Part shown: piece by piece, positions 1-10,229 of the stretch
Numbering within the stretch: the first letter of the stretch is position 1
Layout: each line of letters opens with the position of its first letter
Assembly (NCBI RefSeq): GCF_000004195.4
Contig: NC_030685.2
Span: forward strand, 58,156,048-58,220,047
Direction of reading: 5' to 3'
DNA length: 64,000 bases
Origin: Xenopus tropicalis
Taxonomy: Eukaryota > Chordata > Amphibia > Anura > Pipidae
Position numbers and translations under genes: made by a program
Notes under the pieces: model-generated
Told to the model about the DNA's origin: nothing
Database searches by the model: none
The model's input: the letters and a program-made list of their open reading frames with translations, nothing else

Positions 1-2797
1 CTATGGAGCAGGTATTTTTAGAATTTTTAGGTTCAGTTCCCTCTTTATAGTCTAAATTATGGTCAGGGCCCCCATTTGCTCCTAAAAGGGTTACAGACAT
101 ATGAAAGAATGGCCATAAATGTCTCCCTGACATCGTTTCTTGTAAGACAGTAAATAGACTTTCGCCACAACCTGATCTTCAAGCTGAGCCCTCCACCCAC
201 TGATTGAAGATTGAAACCACTACTGTAAAGTGTTGCTGCTTTCTAGGTGAACACAACAAATGCTATTACTTCAGCTGACTGAGACCCTTCAGTTTTATGA
301 TCCTAAAGAGACTTTGGGGCAAGGTTTTAGAAGGGTCATTCCCTTTTCCTTCATCACTGGGCAAAAATAGCAAACACAAAAGTCCCATTCCATCAATGCA
401 TTATTTTTTAAGAAGTTTACTAACCTCATATGTCAACAAAAGCATTTAATAAAAGCATAACGTCTAATAGGATTTACGTAATGTAATAAACCTGGTCCTA
501 TTTACAGTACAAGTTTCCCCCAGATTCATAGCAAATTTTTTTAATAGACCGATTATTGGAGTTTGTGTAAAATTCCACAGTCTGTTCACCTCCATAATAC
601 CTTGTTATATTTTCCTCTTAGTTGAATTTTATTTCAATTGAATTATGTTGCCAAGTAGATATTACTTGCAGTAGGTGATTAAAATTCTGAAGCTGTTTTT
701 CATCTCGAGCCTCCTAAGTGTGAGTGAGGAATGTCAGCCCTCATTGCAGGTGAATTCTTTTGAAATCTCATTTAATTCTTGTTATGGATCTTGTGTTTTG
801 AGTATAATTTATTTTTTAATAGCTTATGTAATTGCATTTTGGGACCAGGGGTATTCATCATAAGAAAAAGCCTTTCCATTATCCTCTGCAGCACACATAA
901 ATAATAAAAACCATTACGGTAACCCGCAGTATTCTTACACTGTTGCTTCATTATTTAACTTTATTTAAGTATGAAAAGAAATGGGATTTGGAATAATAGC
1001 CTGTTTTTTTTTTAAAGCTTTGTTTTATCATAGTCTTGTGATTTTGCACTGTTGGATATACTACGATATAATTCTTTTGTTTCCATAGGAAGGTCTAGAT
1101 CACATGATTGGTGGCTTGTTTAAGGGCAGGTCCATGAATAGCAGCTCATGGGCAGTGGTAGAAAAATGCCCCCCTTCATGCAAGCCCAAAACATAAAAGA
1201 TTTCATTTATTGTGTCCCAGGCACTCCCTGTAGTTATAGGCTATTTCCCCAGAAAACAAGCCCTGTTACACTTCAAAAGCCTTCCTGAGAGTCATAAAAC
1301 ATTGCAGCTTAGGCTGATGTTGGGTGGGTGCATGGCCTAGTCAATCTGATTAGAGTGGTCTCTCAGGACTAAGACCCTCAGCGTGCCAGGCAGTAGATTA
1401 AGGGAAGGATACTGGGCCACGCAGCTGTTACGTTTTAGGGCAATTATTTGTGTTTCACATCTATGCTAAACTGTACATCTGTCACTGTGCTCACAGGGAT
1501 ATCTATATTCCTAGACTCAACAGCCTATGGGTCTGCTGTTGCTAATGATATTCCAGGTGCCTTGCTTACATTTGCATGTACCTGTTGATAACCACCTTTC
1601 ACTCAATAGTTCTTTATGCTTTTCTTTCAAAAATAAATGTACTTACATTATTATATTCAATAACAATTATTTAAATATATATATATATGCTTGTCCCACC
1701 AATAGGAATTTATGCAACAAATCAAGAAAAGCATTTGGGGGCACGTGATCTGAACACAATACAGTAAATAAACTAAAACCATTTCATGACATCCATTCTG
1801 AACACAAATGGTGTATCTTGTATCCTAGTATCCTATGTAATATGGGAGAGTAAAAGCTTCATGCCATTGTTTGGCTCAGTACTTAATGAATACCTGTACT
1901 TGTGATTTCTGGGTTTATCCTCTCTTCTTACAATAATGCATGCTCTCGTAAAACTTAAGCTGGAAATATATGTATATTTTTAATGAAACAATGGTTTTCT
2001 GCCTAAAGAAGCATTGCGTGTACTTTTGTCCCTGAGCGAATGCACTGTGTGCTATGTGGCTCATAAATGTTTTTTATTATCATTTCACGCAGAATGAAAC
2101 AGGAGTAAGCTGCTGGAACAATAGTGAGCTGGGTAATGAATTCCATCTGATGCACATTACTATCTAGACATGTTTACTTTATGCTTGAACTTGATGACAA
2201 TCACATTAAGGTGCCCATTCGTCATCATAAAATTATTATTTAGATGGTTACATTTGCTCTTTGTTCTGTATTTACAATGTTCTATATACAGTATATCTCA
2301 TTGTGCAGAATTAGTGTTCCCTGGAATTAGGGATTAGGTTTATTGTGTGGGTGTGAATGTCAGATTCTTTAAGATGCAGGTCATTAATATGTGCAGGGAA
2401 AAATAACAGGAAACCATTACAAAGTTATCGCTTGACCAATGAGTATAGGTATATCTGTCCTATGTTACAAATGGGGCACACAGAAACTATGTAATGCAGA
2501 CTTTAGTTCTACAAGCTATTAATTCAGTTACTTATTCCTGAGAGGGGACAGTATGGTTAAGTCATGTATATAGCATAACTATCTGTTACAAACAAGCCAA
2601 ACTTTTCATTTAGCCCCAAGTCATATTTATTAGAATAATTTAATAAAAATGCTCCAAAATCATAAAACATTATGATACCACCCTTGAGCCACATAAGCCA
2701 TAAAATGTATTTAATAAACTATCTGTCCTAACAACCAGAAAGAAACTTGCCCAGGAAGTGTGCCTTAACTATGGAAATATACTGTAGTATGACTGTC
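1..2797. other. No gene seen
   Basis: AT-rich sequence with short frames only. A TA run sits at 1675-1690. No repeat family or exon recognised. Confidence 0.6.
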
Positions 2798-2935
2798 CAG
2801 TGTCGGACTGGCCTACCAGGATACCAGGAAAACTCCCGGTGGGCCCAAGTGTTGGTGGGCCCTTTTGCTCCTGACCATTTGGCCTGCTTCATGGTTATTC
2901 CCTATTTCTGAATGAAAACAAAGAAGAGAAATAGA
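2798..2935. repeat. Dispersed repeat (TGTCGGACTGGCCTACCAGG type)
   Basis: The motif CAGTGTCGGACTGGCCTACC followed by GGAAAACTCCCGGTGGGCCC is a widespread vertebrate repeat end known to me. Only one end is seen, and it abuts the half MITE. The family name is not assigned. Confidence 0.5.
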
Positions 2936-2940
2936 TGGAA

Positions 2941-3240
2941 GAAAAGACTTGCGCGAAACGTCGCGCCTTTTAAGTTTTAACGCTACGAAAAAGGCGCGAC
3001 TTTGCGCGCAAGTGTTAACGCTACGAAAAAATCGCGACTTTGCGCAACTTTCGTAAAGACGCCGAAAAACTCGCGTTTTTACGCAAAAATCGTAAAGACG
3101 CCGAAAAACTCGCGTTTTTACGCAAAAATCGTAAAGACGCCGAAAAAATCGCAAAAAATACGAGAAAGTCGCAAAATGTTCGTTTCCAATCGGAATTTTT
3201 CCAATTCGGATTCGAAATCGTGTCTTAGTAAATCAGCCCC
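2941..3240. mobile_element. Half copy of the 38432-38939 MITE family
   Basis: The sequence from ACTTGCGCGAAACG to AGTAAATCAGCCCC matches the reverse complement of roughly the left half plus centre of 38432-38939. Three imperfect tandem blocks (CGTAAAGACGCCGAAAAACT) are present. TTA follows the right end at 3241-3243. The other arm is missing. Confidence 0.85.
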
Positions 3241-3295
3241 TTAGACTGGAGAACACCAAAGGCATGTTAAAGTAAAGTCCAAGGGGTGTGCGGAG

Positions 3296-3394
3296 TAAAG
3301 GTGGCCATACACGGGCCAATTTCAGCTGCCGATATCGGTGCCAATATTGGTGACCTTGCCAAACAAGCGGATCTTACAGTGTATGGCCTCCTTT
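3296..3394. mobile_element. Short MITE with GGCCATACAC ends
   Basis: TAAAGGTGGCCATACAC on the left is mirrored by GTGTATGGCCTCCTTTA on the right, giving a 99-bp inverted-repeat element without coding potential. It sits directly beside the LINE fragment at 3396. Confidence 0.75.
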
Positions 3395-3395
3395 A

Positions 3396-3612
3396 GTTAG
3401 GTTGAAAAAAGACACACATCCATTGAGTTCAACCTTTTATAACTACATATAACCTGCTTAAGTGCTAGTTGATCCAGAGGAAGATAAAAAAAACCCATCT
3501 GAGGCCTCTCTAATTTGCTGCAGAGGGGAAAAATTCCTTCCTGACTCCAAGATGGCAATCGGACCAGTCCCTGGATCAACTTGTACTATGAACTATCTTC
3601 CATAACCCTGCA
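3396..3612 (-). mobile_element. LINE 3' fragment, same family as at 6170-7563
   Basis: The segment matches the 3' end of the LINE copy at 6190-6420 nearly base for base in the same orientation (GTTGAAAAAAGAC, CTAGTTGATCCAGAGGAAG, AGATGGCAATCGGACCAGTC). Only the final coding and 3' UTR part is present, so this is a severely 5'-truncated copy. Confidence 0.85.
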
Positions 3613-3697
3613 TTTCCTAAATACAGTGTTAGATGGCATTCAACACCAGTTAATAGAAATTTACTATTTCTGTTTTTGTCTCCTTTACATTAAAGAT

Positions 3698-4004
3698 ATA
3701 GATATGGGATCTGTTGTCCAGAATGCTTGGGACCTGGAGTTTTCCAGATAAGGGTCATTCCATCATTTTTATCTTCATACCTTGAGTCTACTAAAAAAAT
3801 AAATTAAACATTCTATAAACCCAGCAGGATTGTTTGCCTGTAATACAGATTAATTATGTCTTAGTTGGGATCAAGTACAAGGTACTATTTTATTATTACA
3901 GAGAAAAAGAAAATAATTTAAAAAAAGTCTAAGGGAGATGGACTTTCCCATAATTCTGAGTTTTCTGGATAACGGGTTTCTGGGTAACAGATCCCATACC
4001 TGTG
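3698..4004. mobile_element. MITE of the TATGGGATC family, copy 1
   Basis: The ends GATATGGGATCTG and ACAGATCCCATACCTG are inverted. The interior (CTACTAAAAAAATAAATTAA, CCAGCAGGATTGTTT, TTAGTTGGGATCAAGTACAAG) is shared with the copies at 8922-10229 and 61816-62148. It is non-autonomous and the superfamily is not certain. Confidence 0.82.
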
Positions 4005-4345
4005 CTGTAGTAACTCTCTCTAACACAGAGATACAGTCTGTATTGTTACTGCAAAACAGGACTTGTATATCACTGGTCTAAATTAAACAATAGATTGCAT
4101 ACCATCATCATCTTCATTATCATCATAAGATGTATTATTATCGTCCTGTAGGGGGGGTTTTCAGTCTGCATTGACTCTATTAGCACCATGCGGGGATTGT
4201 GTAATTTGCAATTCTGTCTGGAATGTGTGCTTTTGGCTGATTCATTTTACAGATTGCTGGCCATGAACTGCTTTAAATGTCACTCGAAATTTAGCAATTA
4301 TAGGAGCTGGGACCCAGGCATATTTGAATGACATTTTATGTTACA

Positions 4346-4369
4346 AATATATATATATATATATATATT
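4346..4369. repeat. (AT)n microsatellite
   Basis: An alternating AT run of about 24 bp, directly left of the palindrome-bearing repeat. Confidence 0.95.
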
Positions 4370-4375
4370 TATGTT

Positions 4376-4640
4376 GCAAGAAGACAGGCGCTCACGTATA
4401 AGTAGGTCCAAGGGAGCCTGGGTGCAGTCCCAAAATAATAGATGGAGTAGCTGTAGAGAGAGTCCGCACTCACAGGTCTTAAGAAAATATAGAAGTTTTA
4501 TTCAAATCAACATCTAACGTTTCGGCTGCATCCACAGCCAAGAGAAAGGCTGTGGATGCAGCCGAAACGTTAGATGTTGATTTGAATAAAACTTCTATAT
4601 TTTCTTAAGACCTGTGAGTGCGGACTCTCTCTACAGCTAC
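4376..4640. mobile_element. Fold-back repeat: perfect 93-bp inverted repeat with 8-nt spacer
   Basis: The arm at 4447-4539 is the exact reverse complement of 4548-4640. The spacer is AAGAGAAA. At the tip each arm reads outward GGCTG, a short loop, CAGCC, then GAAACGTTAG, a hairpin followed by the GAAAC box of hammerhead-type ribozymes. The expected CTGANGA box is not present in the spacer. The left arm continues into 4376-4446, which has no mirror. Snap-back copies of Penelope-like elements look like this, but no reverse transcriptase is present to confirm. Confidence 0.75.
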
Positions 4641-6169
4641 ATATATATTTATGTATTTATTTATAATTGTTGTAAGTATATTTACCAGAGCAGGGAGATT
4701 TACTAGGGTACATGGTATAACTTTTAAAGCCAATTGAAAAAAAATATATAGGGCAGGCTGCATAGTGCAAAAAAGGCACAATCTGCAATTATTTTTGCAC
4801 ATGGCTTCCTGCTCTGCAGAATAGGAGGGGGAATGCTTTTATGCGTGCTTCTAATGTCTCAGGCAATGACCCCTGTTGTGTCTGACTACTGCAAATTAGA
4901 AGCGGAACTATCGCAAAAATGAAAATGTTGTTTACATGATAGTTTCCCTTTAATTCAAGCTCCTTGCCCCTTAACAATTTGTACTTTAATTTAATATTCA
5001 TTATTACAGGTTCTAATTTCTTGCTAGAAAATGTACCTTTAGTTCTCAAATGTTTCTTCATAATCTTTTTCCATTGCCCAGCAATGAGGAGTATGCCAAT
5101 CATTTTCGAATGATAGTTGGGGTGTTTCCCATTCCTTGCACTGATTCTCCTTCCCATGGACCACATTATTGTCTGTGGTATTATGAGGGACTACTTGTAC
5201 CAATGTGGCAAATATATTTTATTACCCACTATGTAGTATCCTAGATCCTATTAAGTCAGTGTTGTTTTATTTATTTATTATATAATTTATATTCTGCTCC
5301 ACATAATAGGTTGGTGAACTAAATTAAATTGTGATGTCATTGGAGATGAACTAGAATGTAAAGGGTCCTTGCACATAATACGCATGAAATAATAAGGACT
5401 TGATCTTTGCACATTTCAAAATCACTTGCATAGTACAACTGCATGCCCATGGCTGTGCAGGGGGGCCATGGCACTTAGCACACTACATTGTAGGATAGGA
5501 ACCAATCAGCAGCTAGGCTGACCTGATAGGGAACTAAAGCCTCTCTTTGCTTATGTGACGGCAGGACTGTGATTGGCTATTCCTCCAGGGTCTATTAGCG
5601 CATGCACACCCCTCATTTGAAACATCCAGGGGCCAGGGAGGATCTATAAGGAGCTCCAATAAAGTTGTCTTCTTTAAAGATAATATTAATTTTTGGCACC
5701 AATTATTATTCATTATTGCCTACATGTAAGTCTCCTTTAAATATATCTTGGAGAAATAGGTCAACTTGCCAATGTTTTGGGGCCCTACATTGAATTTGCT
5801 GTGGGCCCCAGTAGCACCCAGTTACGCTACTGAGAGTTAGAAGCAAAACCCGGTGCAGGAATATAAACAGAAAAGCAAAAGAAGCTGTTAGTATGTGCAT
5901 AAAGATAAAAATTGGTTTTAGGGATGCTAGATTAATAGTCAGTGTTATCTTAAAGGAGTCCTCAACCTAACCTAAAAACCCTGTTTATTTTTTCGCGTAA
6001 TGAATGGAAATAAAATTCTAAGCACCTTTCCAGGATACATTCAATAAAGATTTCAATGGTTTATTTGTAAATGTAATTACAGTTGAAAGCAGTGTTTCTT
6101 TCTGTTCTCTTGGTCTGTAACAGAAGTCATTTCTTCTGCAGGTCCTCTACTCAGCTGGCTTGCAACATT
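4641..6169. other. No gene seen
   Basis: Apart from the dispersed repeat at 5452-5580, the DNA holds no recognisable frame. The segment 5690-5835 (CTACATTGAATTTGCTGTGG, GTAGCACCCAGTTACGC) looks like part of another common repeat. Confidence 0.5.
5452..5580 (+). repeat. Dispersed repeat, first of an inverted pair
   Basis: The block around GACCTGATAGGGAACTAAAG, ACCAATCAGCAGCTAGGCTG and TGTGATTGGCTAT has an inverted relative at 12799-12930. The family was not identified. Confidence 0.75.
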
Positions 6170-6390
6170 ACATAGTAACATAGTAACATAGTAAGTTGGG
6201 TTGAAAAAAGACATACGTCCATCAAGTTCAACCATGATGCCTATATATAACCTGCCTAACTACTAGTTGATCCAGAGGAAGGCAAAAAACCCCATCTGAA
6301 GCCTCTCTAATTTGCCGCAGAGGGGAAAAAATTCCTTCCTGACTCCAAGATGGCAATCGGACCAGTCCCTGGATCAACTTGTACTGAGAG
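6170..6390 (-). mobile_element. 3' UTR and microsatellite tail of the CR1-like LINE
   Basis: This directly follows the stop of the reverse transcriptase frame. It contains the block also seen at 3396-3612 and ends (minus strand) in tandem TGTTACTA-type octamer-like repeats, seen on the plus strand as repeated CATAGTAA at about 6173-6191. CR1-clade LINEs characteristically end in short tandem repeats rather than poly(A), so the 3' end of the element lies near 6170. Confidence 0.8.
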
Positions 6391-7563
6391 CTATCTCCCA
6401 TAACCCTGTATTCCCTCACTTGCTAGGAATCCATCCAGCCCCTTCTTAAAGTTATATAATGTATCAGCCAGTACGACTGATTCGGGGAGGGAATTCCAGA
6501 ACTTCACAGCTCTCACTGTAAAAAATCCTTTCCGAATGTTTAAATGGAACCTCCCTTCTTCTAAACGAAGTGGGTGCCCTCGTGTCCGTTGGAAGGACCT
6601 ACTGGTAAATAAAACATTAGAAAGGTTATTATATGATCCCTTTATATATTTATACATAGTTATCATGTCACCTCTTAAGCGCCTCTTCTCCAGTGTAAAC
6701 AAACCCAACTTGGTCAGTCTTTCTTCATAACTGAGACTTTCCATACCCTTTACCAGCTTAGTTGCCCTTCTCTGGACCCTCTCTAACTCAATAATGTCCC
6801 GTTTGAGCACTGGAGACCAAAACTGAACAGCATATTCTAGATGGGGCCTTACCAGCGCTCTGTAAAGGGGAAGAATAACCCCCTCCTCCCGTGAATCTAT
6901 ACCCCTTTTAATACAGCTCAAAACCTTGTTTGCCCTTGCAGCTGCTGCCTGGCATTGCTTGCTACAGCCAAGTTTATTATCTACAAGGACTCCAAGGTCC
7001 TTCTCCATTAGGGATTTGCCTAGTGCAGTCCCATTAAGGGTATACGGGGCTTGCATATTTTTACATCCCAGGTGCATGACCTTACATTTATCCACATTAA
7101 ATCTCATCTGCCACTTAGCTGCCCAGATTGCCAGTTGGTCAAGATCCTGCTGCAGGGATGTCACATCCTGGATAGAATTGACTGGTCTGCAGAGTTTTGT
7201 GTCATCTGCAAACACTGATACATTACTCATAATACCCTCCCCTAAATCATTTATGAACAAATTAAACAAAAGTGGACCCAGTACAGAACCCTGAGGGACC
7301 CCACTGAGAACCTTACTCCAAGTAGAGAATGTGCCATTAACAACCACCCTCTGTACCCGATCCTGTAGCCAGTTTTCTATCCATGTGCAAACGACTTCAC
7401 TAAGACCAATAGACCTTAGCTTAGAAAGCAGTCGTTTGTGGGGAACGGTATCAAATGCTTTGGCAAAATCCAAATAGATTATATCTACTGCATCCCCACT
7501 GTCCAGCTTCTTACTTACCTCATCATAAAAAGCAATTAAATTGGTCTGACATGCCCAAAACAT
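6391..7563 (-). pseudogene. CR1-type LINE reverse transcriptase, 5'-truncated
   Basis: A 390-codon frame without internal stop encodes the C-terminal part of a non-LTR retrotransposon ORF2. Reverse-transcriptase landmarks in order are YLDFAKAFD (residues 30-38, first catalytic Asp), SGVPQGSVLGPLLF (87-100), and FADD (118-121, catalytic Asp pair), followed by the CR1/L2-type C-terminal region (RVQRRATKLVKG, LGLFTLEKRRLRGD, NSLPESVV). The N-terminal endonuclease and the start of the RT domain are missing, so the copy is 5'-truncated at about 7570, as is usual for LINEs. The open frame suggests a fairly recent insertion. The 3' tail follows at 6170-6390. In the host it would have no function; the truncated copy cannot move on its own. 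Confidence 0.9.
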
Positions 7564-7573
7564 TGTTTTAGGG

Positions 7574-8400
7574 GTTAGAGCCAGAAGTGCAGATAATGTA
7601 CCCAGTCACACATATAGGGGCTCACTTAGGACTGAAGAGTGATGCAGTGGTTGTGCAAAGTATTCTGCAGTTGTTGTGGAAATATATACCATTCATTTTG
7701 TGCCTAAAGTCACTTCTAGCACTTACACATAGTAACATTATTCAAATCCCCATCCCATGATTCAACTGATGCAGAAAACTTACATCCAAGGTATACAGCA
7801 CAAATGTCATTTTGAAAAATTTGAAAGTTGATTGGAGCAACATTTTCTTTACTATGCAAAAAACATTGTTTTGGGGTTGAGCAGGACATAGCATAGGCTT
7901 TTTTCTTGAAAAATTATCCTTGAAGAGATTTCTTTTACAAGGTACAAATAATAGGAACAGTGATAGTAATGTATTGAAGCAGGGGTGCCCGAAAGGCAGA
8001 TCATGTTCTGCCAGTGAGGGGTGATTTGGGGCTGTGTGCCATTCTCACTTGGCCTTTCCCATGCTGCCCAGTTGCTCTCTTTGTACTAGAAGATACAGAA
8101 TTCCAATATACAAACTGGTTTACAAACAGCTTTTTGTTGCACCTGGTAACCAATCTTCCAGTAGATTATAGCAGACCGGCATTGTTCACAAGCAGCTCTA
8201 TTGGTCACTCTTCTGGGTAATTTCATATTCACTTCAGTCGCTTCAAAAGTTGGTATAATTTATTGTAGATACTGATGCTATAACGTCACTATGGATTGGG
8301 TGCTTCAGTTAGAAAGGGTGTATGCAGTGGAAGTATTTTGCCCTAAATGACTTGCTGAGGCTCATTGCTTCCTTTTCTCTGGATCAATCTGTACTAGCCA
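7574..8400. other. No gene seen
   Basis: Between the LINE 5' truncation and the palindromic MITE there are only short frames. ACATTGTTTT plus GGGG near the LINE junction recurs at 7864, probably by chance. Confidence 0.5.
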
Positions 8401-8403
8401 TAA

Positions 8404-8742
8404 GGGCTCTGGTACACGGGGAGATTAGTCGCCCGCGGCAAAACTCCCTGCTCGCGGGCGACTAATCTCCCCGAGTTGCCTTCCCTCTGCCATCCCACCG
8501 GCGAACATGTAAGTCGCCGGCGGGATGGCAGACGCGGCGGCGCGATTTCGCGCAAATCGCCGAAAAAGACTCGCGAGTCTTTTTCGGCGATTTCCCGAAA
8601 TCGCGCCGCCGCGTCTGCCATCCCGCCGGCGACTTACATGTTCGCCGGTGGGATGGCAGAGGGAAGGCAACTCGGGGAGATTAGTCGCCCGCGAGCAGGG
8701 AGTTTTGCCGCGGGCGACTAATCTCCCCGTGTACCAGAGCCC
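8404..8742. mobile_element. Palindromic MITE (339 bp), 3-bp TAA target duplication
   Basis: The whole element is a near-perfect palindrome with its dyad at 8573/8574 (GACTCG|CGAGTC). The ends are GGGCTCTGG and CCAGAGCCC, and TAA is repeated at 8401-8403 and 8743-8745. It is GC- and CpG-rich compared with its surroundings. TAA/TTA duplications suggest a PIF/Harbinger-type mover. The open frames across it are by-products of the palindrome. Confidence 0.9.
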
Positions 8743-9018
8743 TAAAGTGGCCGGCCTTGATGGACTCCAGCCTTTTATCTTGTGTACTTAATTTTTGCTG
8801 CCAGGATAAGAGCACTGAAAGCTACATTCCTTTCTTAGATAAAGACCTACTCAGCATAACTAGAGAGGTTACTTGTTTCTACACTCCTGAATATGTGCAC
8901 ATTTAACTCTATAAATACATATACAAGAATGGGACCTATCCAAAATGCTCCGTACAAGGGGTCTTTCTGTAATTTGGATCTCCATACTTTGTCTACTAAA
9001 AAATAATTTAAACATTAA

Positions 9019-9379
9019 AGGAATACTGTCATAGGAAAACATGTTTTTTTTTCAAAATGCATCAGTTAATAGAGCTTCTTGCATTGAAATCTGTTTTCCA
9101 AAAACAGATTTTTTTTATATTTAATTTTAAAATTTCATATGGGGCTAGTCATATTCTTTATTTCCCAGGGTGCCACAGCCATGTGACCTGTGCTCTGCTA
9201 AACTTCAGTCACACTTTACTGCTGAGCTGCAAGTTGGAGTGATATCACCCCCCCCCCCCAGCAGACGATCAGCAGAACAATAGGAAAACCAATATTACAA
9301 GAATAACATTTTAAATGGTAGAACTAATTATTTGCTATGTAAACAGTGTAATTTAGAAATACATAAAAAAGGAATCCCA
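9019..9379. mobile_element. TTAA-target element inside copy 2
   Basis: TTAA is present at 9015-9018 and 9380-9383, and the host MITE is continuous when the segment is removed. The left end (AGGAATACTGTCATAGG) belongs to a repeat I know as common in Xenopus. TTAA duplications point to the piggyBac or Kolobok (T2-type) groups. No coding capacity. Confidence 0.8.
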
Positions 9380-9422
9380 TTAAATAAACCCAATAGGATT
9401 GTTTTGCCTCCACTAAGGATAC

Positions 9423-10071
9423 GGGCTGATTCACCAAAGTGCGTTAAAATGAGCACTATTTATAGCATGCGTGAAAAATTTTATTGCGTCTAATTTATCG
9501 CGTCTCAATGCACGATTCACTAAAAGTATATTTGCGTTAATTTAGAGGCGATGCTGTTTGCGTTATTTAAGTCACGAAGACTATTTTCGCGCGCTACTTG
9601 TCTCGTGCGCTACTTTACGCGCGTACGCCATATTAGCCATATACAGCATTATGTTCGTAAAACTACTTTTTTTGAAAATGCCAATTTCCCTGCAAACTGG
9701 AGGCTGCATCACTCTAGGGCCAACACAGACTTGAATAAATCCCACTGCAAAGTCCATATTGTGTTGCCAAAAGCTCATGAACTGTACTTTTCTATAATTA
9801 CCGCCTGCCCCAAGTAGGTGTTAATTTTTGCATAGAGTAATGCGATATTTAGCGCGTCTAAGTGTTTGTGAATCATGCATTAGTATTATTTCTGCGCGAG
9901 AATTAACACAATGCGGTAAAATTAACACATTCGGTTGTGCGCTAATTAACGCAAGCGATATGCGACTTAGCACATGTAATAATACATTAGCGATTCACAC
10001 GTTTTTTTCGCGTCAATTTTAACGCAAAAAAAGCATGCGATAACGCTTATCGCACTTTAGTGAATCAACCC
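9423..10071. mobile_element. Harbinger-like MITE, copy A
   Basis: The ends GGGCTGATTCACCAAAGTGC and GCACTTTAGTGAATCAACCC are inverted. TAC (9420-9422) versus TAT (10072-10074) may be a mutated 3-bp target duplication. The core shares about 130 bp with copies at 23168, 26692 and 30349, including a short ATG-started frame on the minus strand (9757-9674). Confidence 0.85.
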
Positions 10072-10229
10072 TATTATATCTTAGTTAGGGTCATGTACAA
10101 GGTACTGTTTTATTACTACAGAGAAAATTTACATTTGTAGAATATTGAATGATTTGATTAAAATGGAGTCTATGGGATATGTCCTTTCTGTAACTTAAAG
10201 CTTTCTGGATAATGGATCCCACACCTGTA

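Larger units (their letters stand above)
8922..10229. mobile_element. MITE of the TATGGGATC family, copy 2, split by two insertions
   Basis: Pieces at 8922-9018, 9380-9422 and 10072-10229 together make a full copy collinear with 3698-4004 and the reverse of 61816-62148. They are separated by a TTAA-flanked element (9019-9379) and a Harbinger-like MITE (9423-10071). Removing both restores the expected order, so this is the oldest layer. Confidence 0.88.

Noticed and set aside
6536..7294. Plus-strand frames across the LINE
   Set aside because: Antisense shadows of the reverse transcriptase frame.
8394..8791. Overlapping frames with Arg/Ala-rich peptides on both strands
   Set aside because: They come from the GC-rich palindrome; the plus and minus frames are mirror images of each other.
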